64,000 nt of DNA from the NCBI RefSeq assembly GCF_002259405.1, contig NZ_NPFW01000021.1, forward strand, positions 310,001 through 374,000, read 5' to 3'. Both the position numbers and the translations under genes were made by a program. Numbering within the stretch: the first letter of the stretch is position 1; each line of letters begins with the position of its first letter. Below, piece by piece: positions 58,443 through 64,000 of the stretch. The stretch comes from Rhodococcus sp. 14-2483-1-2 (GTDB taxonomy: Bacteria; Actinomycetota; Actinomycetes; Mycobacteriales; Mycobacteriaceae). A model generated the notes under the pieces. That model saw only the letters and a program-made list of their open reading frames with translations, was not told where the DNA came from and did not search any database.

Positions 58443-58543
58443 TCTGCTGTCCGGGGCACAGGCAAGGACGGGATGATCGGCTCACGGCGCAGTGGGGTGT
58501 GAACCGGCGCAGATGAACGGGAGAGCTGAACGAGGTGGGGCCG

Positions 58544-58819
58544 TCAGGAGACGTCGGCCTCCGAGTGGGACCGGACGGAGCTGGACGTCGAATCGGCGAG
58601 CGAATCGAGGGAGATGTTCAGCGCACCGCACAATGCGGCGACGGTGAAGAACGCCGGCGTCGGAATTCTGCCGGTCTCGATCTTCCTCAGAGTCTCGACC
58701 GAGATACCGGCCGCATCCGCGACGTCGGTCATGGTTCGACCACCACGGGCATGACGGAGAGCAGAGCCGAGCCTGGCACCTCGGGCGAGTTCGCCGGGGG
58801 TGAGGGGAATGCGAACCAT
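58544..58819 (-). CDS. Small helix-turn-helix (XRE-type) regulator
   Basis: The 91-residue protein from ATG 58819 has an XRE-like helix-turn-helix: TMTDVADAAGISVETLRKIETGRIPTP, followed by AALCGALNISLDSLAD. A basic N-terminus (RIPLTPGELARGARLG) precedes it. Such small regulators sit next to qcr genes in many actinobacteria, but the target is unknown. It stands alone between the ctaF and qcrB terminators, so it may act on its own promoter or on the respiratory genes. Confidence 0.85.
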   Translation of the reverse strand: MVRIPLTPGELARGARLGSALRHARGGRTMTDVADAAGISVETLRKIETGRIPTPAFFTVAALCGALNISLDSLADSTSSSVRSHSEADVS

Positions 58820-58989
58820 GACACCGATAGTAATACCGGTGTTCGCAAGCACCTGAGCCGAGAACGGTCGGCACACCGGGTCGGTGGGTCATCCGCCCGG
58901 TGGGGGAGGGGAGGGGCCGGCAGGACCTTCGCCGGTGTGGAGCCGTCCTGTAGCGAAGGCTTCGAGCCCGGATAGTCTTCGCAGACAAC

Positions 58990-59027
58990 AAAAGAGGGCG
59001 ACACCGTTGCCGGTGTCGCCCTCTTTT
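58990..59027 (-). terminator. Terminator of the qcr operon
   Basis: AAAAGAGGGCGACACCG and its reverse complement enclose TTGC, and the minus-strand side runs into T residues. It lies 17 bases after the qcrB stop. Confidence 0.93.
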
Positions 59028-59043
59028 CGGACTCTGTCAGATG

Positions 59044-60804
59044 TCAGCGTTCTCTGTCGTTGTCGCTTCGACCCGAAGCGATAGCGGTGTCCTCGTCCGA
59101 GTGCAGCCCATTGCCGTTCCCGTTCGAGTGGCCGTTGCCATTGGCATGGCCATTCCCGTTCGAGTGGCCATTGCCGTTCGAGTGACCGTTGCCGTGGATG
59201 CCCGCCTGGTAGTTGCGGAGCATCGTGAGCTGCTCGTGCTCACCCTTGTGGTGGGCGTCTTCGAGAGCCTTGCTCTGTGCCACCGGATCCGGCGTGAACA
59301 GCGATCCCGAGCCGGGCTTTCCGGCCGAGCCGAGCTTGTTCATCTTCTTCGGTACGGGTGCGCCCTGGTAATCGAGGGGAATCGGGTGTCCGTGATCGTC
59401 GACCGGTCCGAGCGGCTGGTGGATTTCCACGTACTGGCCGTGCGGGAGTCGCTTGATGATTCCGGTTTCGATGCCGTGCTCGAGAACAGCCCGGTCACTG
59501 CGCTGCAGTCCGATGCAGAATCGGTATGCAATGAAGTACGCGAGCGGGGGCATGGTCAGAATTCCGATACGACCGATCCACGTCATCGCGTTCAGCGAGA
59601 TGTCGAACTTGTATGCGATGAGGTCGTTGATGCACGAGAGCGTGAGGATCACGTAGAACGTGAGGGCCATCGCGCCGATCGCGGTACGCACCGGAACGTC
59701 GCGGGGACGCTGCAGCAGGTTGTGATGCGCAGTGTCTCCGGTGAGACGCTTCTCGATCCAGGGGTAGGCGATCATCACGGTGAAGACGAGACCCATGATC
59801 ACTGCCACCCAGAACACTGCCGGGATGGTGTAGCGGCCGGCGATGTATATCTCCCAGGCAGGCCACAGTCGTGCCATGCCGTCGGTCCACATCAGATAGA
59901 AGTCGGGCTGTACGCCTGCCGACACTTGCGACGGGTTGTACGGTCCGAGATTCCAGATCGGGTTGATCTGGAGCAGTCCGCCCATTGCTGCCAGTACACC
60001 GAAGGTGACGGCGAAGAAGGCACCGGACTTGACTGCGAAGACCGGGAGAATACGAACGCCGACGACGTTCTGCTCCGTGCGGCCCGGTCCGGGGAACTGC
60101 GTGTGCTTCTGGTACCAGACCAGGGCCAGGTGGGCTGCGATCAGCGCCAGGATGATGGCCGGTAGAAGAAGCACGTGAGCGACGTACAGGCGCGGGATGA
60201 TGATCGTGCCGGGGAAGTCGCCGTCGAAGATGAGCCAGTGCATCCACGTGCCGATGATCGGGATGCTCATCGTGATGCCACCGAGAGCGGCGCGGAGGCC
60301 GGTGCCGGAGAGCAGATCGTCGGGGAGCGAGTAGCCGAAGAAGCCCTCGAACATCGCGAGGATGAGCAGCAGGCAACCGATGACCCAGTTGGCCTCACGC
60401 GGGCGACGGAACGCACCGGTGAAGAAGATGCGCATCATGTGCACGATGATCGACGCCGCGAACATCAGAGCGGCCCAGTGGTGAATCTGCCGCATGAACA
60501 GACCGCCACGAACCTCGAACGTGATGTCGAGAGCGGTGGCGTATGCCCTGGACATCGTCACGCCGTTGAGGGGGGTGTACGCACCGTCGTACACGACTTC
60601 GCTGAGCGACGGATCGAAGAACAGGGTGAGGAACACACCCGAGATCAGCAGGATGACGAAGCTGTACAGCGCGATCTCACCGAGCAGGAACGACCAGTGC
60701 GTGGGGAAGACCTTGTTGATCTGGCGACGCAATCCCGGCGCCAAGTGGTAACGACTGTCTACGCCGTCGGCCTGCTTGGCGGCGAGGGTTTGCAATGTAC
60801 TCAT
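59044..60804 (-). CDS. qcrB: Cytochrome bc1 complex subunit QcrB
   Basis: The 586-residue membrane protein has the b-haem histidines in [18 protein letters not shown] and [16 protein letters not shown], plus the quinol-site PDFYLMW and a core of eight or nine helices. It is the quinol-oxidising subunit of the bcc-aa3 supercomplex (target of Q203-type drugs in mycobacteria). After residue about 530 a low-complexity His/Asn/Gly tail follows, unlike the mycobacterial protein. Its start overlaps the qcrA stop (ATGA). Confidence 0.96.
   Translation of the reverse strand: MSTLQTLAAKQADGVDSRYHLAPGLRRQINKVFPTHWSFLLGEIALYSFVILLISGVFLTLFFDPSLSEVVYDGAYTPLNGVTMSRAYATALDITFEVRGGLFMRQIHHWAALMFAASIIVHMMRIFFTGAFRRPREANWVIGCLLLILAMFEGFFGYSLPDDLLSGTGLRAALGGITMSIPIIGTWMHWLIFDGDFPGTIIIPRLYVAHVLLLPAIILALIAAHLALVWYQKHTQFPGPGRTEQNVVGVRILPVFAVKSGAFFAVTFGVLAAMGGLLQINPIWNLGPYNPSQVSAGVQPDFYLMWTDGMARLWPAWEIYIAGRYTIPAVFWVAVIMGLVFTVMIAYPWIEKRLTGDTAHHNLLQRPRDVPVRTAIGAMALTFYVILTLSCINDLIAYKFDISLNAMTWIGRIGILTMPPLAYFIAYRFCIGLQRSDRAVLEHGIETGIIKRLPHGQYVEIHQPLGPVDDHGHPIPLDYQGAPVPKKMNKLGSAGKPGSGSLFTPDPVAQSKALEDAHHKGEHEQLTMLRNYQAGIHGNGHSNGNGHSNGNGHANGNGHSNGNGNGLHSDEDTAIASGRSDNDRER
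59108..59197 (-). repeat. Tandem repeat encoding a GNGHSN-type tail in QcrB
   Basis: Imperfect 18-base units (each encoding about GHSNGN) repeat about five times and give a His/Asn-rich stretch near the QcrB C-terminus. The units differ by single substitutions (one reads GHANGN). The tract could change length by slippage. Confidence 0.85.
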
Positions 60805-62012
60805 GAGTCACGCTCCGGACGACGTTCCCAGAAGGCGGGTCCAAGAGCTTCGGTGAAGTCTCCCGAAGCGACGAGGAATCCCTCTTCGTTGACAGTGATG
60901 GGAAGTTGGGGCAGCGCACGCGCAGCCGGTCCGAAGATCGGCTTGCCGTACTCGAGCGCGTTGAACTGCGACTGGTGGCAAGGGCACAGAATTCGGTTGG
61001 TCTGCTGCTCGTACAACGATGTCGGGCAACCCAGGTGCGTGCAGATCTTCGAGTAGGCGAAGTAATCGCCGTAGTTGAAGCTTTCTTGGCCCTTGCGCTT
61101 GACGACGGTGCTGGCGGCGTCCGGGCGAAGGCGGATGAGCATGACCGAGTTACGAACACCGCGCAGAGATACGAGCAGGTCGTGCTCGCTCTCGCGGTCC
61201 GCTTCGCGGAACGGGAAGACGGTCTCCATGGCACCAGCGTCCAAGTCCTCGGGCCGAACGAGAACGACATCTTCCGGTCGCCCGGTGTCTCGTCGGAGGT
61301 AGATGGTCTCTCCATCGTAGCGAGGAGTCCAGCCGGATACCCACAACGGAGAATCTTCGCCCTTCGCCCACGGGTTCTTGATCAGGCCACCGAGGGGAAG
61401 CAGCGCCATGACGCCGAGTGCGCCACCACCGAATACCAGCGATCGCTTGATCACCTTGCGACGACCGATGGTCGACGTGTCGAGGGAGTCGCCCAGCTCG
61501 GCGACGAGCGTCTTGCGGTCCGTCTCCGACGAACCACCGTCGTGGCGATCCTGGATCGAGACCTCTTCCGGGATGAACTTCTTGGTGAACTGCACCGCGC
61601 CGACACCGACCGCGAGGATCGCCAGGCCCATCGTGCCGCCGATCAGCGGGGTGTACAGCGAGTAGGCCAGGTAGTTCTCTTCGCCGATGCCGGCGTACTG
61701 CCACGGCCAGAACAGGTAGATACCGATGAACGCGACTGCGGCGAGACCGGCGATCGTGAACCAGATCGCGACGCTGCGCTCGGCGCGCTTCTCGGCGCGG
61801 GTACCTTCCACAGCCCAACGGTTGCGGCGGAAAGCGACGTCGACGCCGTCGAGGTTGGTACCGAGCTCGACCAGTTCGTCGCGGCTCATCGCGGCGAGCT
61901 CTTCGTCGGTGTACTTCTTGTCCGCGTTCACGCCTTCGGAACCGGTCGCATCCTTGCGTCCGGATTCGTCGTCGTTGTTCGCGTCCTTACGGCCGGAATC
62001 GCCGTCGGTCAT
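60801..62012 (-). CDS. qcrA: Rieske iron-sulfur subunit QcrA
   Basis: The 403-residue protein has an unusually long N-terminus rich in Asp, Lys and Arg, three membrane helices, and a C-terminal Rieske domain. The cluster ligands are CTHLGCP (about residue 325) and CPCHQSQF (about 341). It passes electrons from quinol to cytochrome cc. Start and stop overlap qcrC and qcrB by four bases each. Confidence 0.96.
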   Translation of the reverse strand: MTDGDSGRKDANNDDESGRKDATGSEGVNADKKYTDEELAAMSRDELVELGTNLDGVDVAFRRNRWAVEGTRAEKRAERSVAIWFTIAGLAAVAFIGIYLFWPWQYAGIGEENYLAYSLYTPLIGGTMGLAILAVGVGAVQFTKKFIPEEVSIQDRHDGGSSETDRKTLVAELGDSLDTSTIGRRKVIKRSLVFGGGALGVMALLPLGGLIKNPWAKGEDSPLWVSGWTPRYDGETIYLRRDTGRPEDVVLVRPEDLDAGAMETVFPFREADRESEHDLLVSLRGVRNSVMLIRLRPDAASTVVKRKGQESFNYGDYFAYSKICTHLGCPTSLYEQQTNRILCPCHQSQFNALEYGKPIFGPAARALPQLPITVNEEGFLVASGDFTEALGPAFWERRPERDS

Positions 62013-62857
62013 GATCTAGCTCCGATCCACAAAGTTGCTCCGACGACGGCGATGATGCCGACCGTCCAGATAGCGATCATCTCGGTACCGGGACCGAAGC
62101 TTCCGATGCTCCAACCGCCTGCGGGAAGCGTTTCCTGGGCCGACTTGACGTACGCGATGATGTCGGACTTCTCCTCGATCGTCAGCTGACGATCGGAGAA
62201 CTTCGGCATGTTCTGCGGACCGGTGACCATCGCGGTGTAGATCTCCTGCTCGTTGGCAGGGCCGAGGGACGGTGCGAACTTGCCCGAGGACAGAGCGCCG
62301 CCTTCACCGGTGAAGTTGTGGCAGGAAGCGCAGTTGAGACGGAACAGTTCGCTGCCGCGTCCGATGTCGCCGCCGCGCAGCGACTCCTGGGCGATCTCAC
62401 CGTTCTCGTCGCGGATGACCGTGGGTCCGCCGCCGTTGGCGTTGATGAACGCACCGAGGGCGTCGATCTGCTTGTCGTTGAACTTCGGCGGCTTGCGCAT
62501 CGCCTGTGCCTCGTTGCGAACGGCGGGCATACGGCCGCTCGACACCTGGAAGTACACGGCTGCTTCGCCGACGCCGATGAGGCTCGGTCCGCGATCCTGA
62601 ACACCCTGCAGGTTGGCACCGTGGCACGTGACGCAGGACGTGTCGTAGAGCTGCTTGCCCTCGCGGATCAGCGCTGCCGAATCGGTATCGGCGGTCGCGA
62701 CCTGCGGGGTCGGCGTCAGAGCCGAAGCGAGGAACCCTGCGCTCAGAAGGCCCATCATCAGTACGAGCGCACCGGTGATGCGCCGGCGCGTCTTACGCTG
62801 CCGTCTCGTCTTGGAGGCGGCGTTGTCGTCGGATGCTGCTGGGGGAGATGAACTCAT
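62009..62857 (-). CDS. qcrC: Dihaem cytochrome cc subunit QcrC
   Basis: The 282-residue protein has a basic N-terminal region, one signal/anchor helix ([16 protein letters not shown]), two CxxCH haem motifs (CVTCH near 75 and CASCH near 176) and a C-terminal membrane helix. It relays electrons from QcrA to CuA of CtaC inside the supercomplex. It heads the qcrC-qcrA-qcrB operon and follows ctaE on the same strand. Confidence 0.96.
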   Translation of the reverse strand: MSSSPPAASDDNAASKTRRQRKTRRRITGALVLMMGLLSAGFLASALTPTPQVATADTDSAALIREGKQLYDTSCVTCHGANLQGVQDRGPSLIGVGEAAVYFQVSSGRMPAVRNEAQAMRKPPKFNDKQIDALGAFINANGGGPTVIRDENGEIAQESLRGGDIGRGSELFRLNCASCHNFTGEGGALSSGKFAPSLGPANEQEIYTAMVTGPQNMPKFSDRQLTIEEKSDIIAYVKSAQETLPAGGWSIGSFGPGTEMIAIWTVGIIAVVGATLWIGARS

Positions 62858-62940
62858 CTTCTATCCCTTGTCGTGTCGGGACGGACCGAACGTCGGGGGC
62901 TGAATCCGTTCGCTCGTTATCTTTGGCGTGCTGACTGTCA

Positions 62941-63552
62941 CTAGCGGATGAAGTAGATCGTTGCGAAGAGGGCAATCCAGACGATGTCGACGAAGTGCCA
63001 GTAGTACGAAACGACGATGGCGGCGGTGGCCTGCGCGGGCGTGAACTTACTGACCAGCGTCCTGGTGATCAGGAACACGAAGGCGATGAGTCCGCCGATC
63101 ACGTGCAGTCCGTGGAAGCCGGTCGTGATGTAGAAGACCGAGCCGTACACGCTGCTCGAGAGCGTCGTGCCCTCGTGGACCATGTGGTAGTACTCGTACG
63201 CCTGGCCGGCCACGAAGAACGCGCCCATGACCAACGTGATGATGTACCAGCGGCGCAGTCCGAAGACGTCACCTCGCTCGGCGGCGAACACGCCCAGCTG
63301 GCAGGTGAACGACGATGCGATCAGCACCGCGGTCACCGGCACAGCGAGAGCGAGGTTCAGTTCCGTCGGCTCCGGCGGCCAGATTCCGTTCGCCTGGGCG
63401 CGTGCGACGAAGTACATCGCAAACAGCCCGGCGAAGAACATGAGTTCACTAGACAGCCACACGATCGTGCCGACGCTGACCATATTGGGGCGGTTCAGCG
63501 AGTGCACGCGTTGGGTGATTGCCGATCCTTGAGTCCCTACAGCGCTCGTCAC
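62941..63552 (-). CDS. ctaE: Cytochrome c oxidase subunit III
   Basis: The 203-residue membrane protein has about five helices, with the family patterns [36 protein letters not shown] and [15 protein letters not shown]. It is the subunit III of the aa3 oxidase. The start is GTG 63552, with further open frame upstream that is not used. It lies 83 bases upstream of qcrC and is probably the first gene of the operon. Confidence 0.95.
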   Translation of the reverse strand: MTSAVGTQGSAITQRVHSLNRPNMVSVGTIVWLSSELMFFAGLFAMYFVARAQANGIWPPEPTELNLALAVPVTAVLIASSFTCQLGVFAAERGDVFGLRRWYIITLVMGAFFVAGQAYEYYHMVHEGTTLSSSVYGSVFYITTGFHGLHVIGGLIAFVFLITRTLVSKFTPAQATAAIVVSYYWHFVDIVWIALFATIYFIR

Positions 63553-63703
63553 AAAGAGAAGTATGACCCGTCGTAGTACGGAAGGCATATCCGGGTCCGC
63601 TCTTGGCGCGTCGTGTCGGAACGAATCCGAGTGCCTCCTTGTTCCCGTGCTGGTGGAAGGCCCTGTACGGGCCGGTAGGGTCCAGTCGTGCAAGGCTGGC
63701 CTC

Positions 63704-64000
63704 ATGGCAAAGCGCACCGAAGGTGGATGGTTTCGGAGACTGTTCTCGCGATCGACGGACGAACGTCTGGACCCCACCCGCGACGACCTGGTGACAGTGG
63801 CGAGTTGCTTCGACGACGCACAGGCATGCTCGGCCGTGCTCGACGAAGCGGCGAGGACCCAGCCGGTGTGGACGGAGGCGTCGGACGTGCTGCTTCGGCA
63901 CCATCTGCTGTTGCCCGCTCACGAAGTGGAGGACGCCGCGTCCGTCGCGGCGCAGGACGGTTACGAAGTCGGACCGAACGTCGAACTCGCGGACAGCGAG
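63704..64000 (+). CDS. Unknown protein, cut at window end
   Basis: ATG 63704 opens a frame of 99 codons to the edge without a stop. The N-terminus ([20 protein letters not shown]) is basic, then an acidic, Glu/Asp-rich, helical region follows ([18 protein letters not shown]). I recognise no family. It is divergent from ctaE. Whether it is a full gene depends on sequence past 64000. Confidence 0.55.
   Translation, partial: MAKRTEGGWFRRLFSRSTDERLDPTRDDLVTVASCFDDAQACSAVLDEAARTQPVWTEASDVLLRHHLLLPAHEVEDAASVAAQDGYEVGPNVELADSE

Overview
This window is high-GC actinobacterial chromosome from a mycolic-acid-type Corynebacteriales. It is most likely Rhodococcus or a close relative. The gene order follows, from my memory of that genome, the Mycobacterium tuberculosis stretch from ctaE-qcrCAB (about Rv2193) to cobD (Rv2236c), inverted. 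Starts are often GTG or TTG, and ATGA/GTGA start-stop overlaps are common. I could not run any search, so names rest on motifs, lengths and synteny.

Layout. 1-7.6 kb is a catabolic and transport block: a truncated MHS-type carrier, a renalase-like flavoprotein, an amino-acid permease, and an iron alcohol dehydrogenase plus CoA-acylating semialdehyde dehydrogenase (mmsA) divergent from a LysR regulator. 7.7-14.9 kb is conserved core: cobD, SURF1, ptpA with a PtkA-like HAD protein, a CobC-like aminotransferase, Nif3, a zinc-ribbon coiled-coil protein and RNase H/phosphatase. 14.9-18.4 kb is an AT-richer accessory island, probably a decayed prophage. It holds a small terminase subunit, a gene with a possible deletion scar, a minor tail protein, an unknown membrane-anchored protein, a tiny basic peptide, DUF2188 and conspicuous palindromes. 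18.4-20.2 kb has an ArsB-like permease with DUF1697. 20.3-22.4 kb carries RNase P RNA, a SPOR-like protein and an RNase II-family enzyme.

22.4-28.2 kb holds proline iminopeptidase, a lipoprotein, panB, nadE and a Hip1/CaeA-type lipoprotein hydrolase. 28.3-38.1 kb is the nitrogen block: glnA2, glnE and glnA1. A complete osmoprotectant ABC operon sits between glnE and glnA1, and a two-box GlnR-type site lies upstream of glnA1. 38.2-46.5 kb is RDD, DUF4191, lipA, lipB, an epimerase-like protein, the E2 acyltransferase and leucyl aminopeptidase. 46.6-54.6 kb is gcvT, ilvE, cobS-cobT-cobU, DUF3043, glycerate kinase, an IscA-type Fe-S carrier and a PfkB (adenosine) kinase. 54.7-63.6 kb has asnB and the respiratory genes ctaC-ctaF, qcrB-qcrA-qcrC and ctaE. 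A partial unknown gene ends the window.

Working together: CobD, the CobC-like enzyme, CobU, CobS, CobT and the ribazole-phosphatase domain cover the late steps of cobalamin assembly. LipB and LipA lipoylate the E2 protein encoded beside them; GcvT works with another lipoyl protein. GlnE adenylylates GlnA1, whose target tyrosine (Tyr406) is present. Qcr and Cta proteins form the bcc-aa3 supercomplex, with SURF1 and the IscA-type protein as likely assembly helpers. The accessory island at 14.9-18.4 kb is where undescribed biology is most likely.
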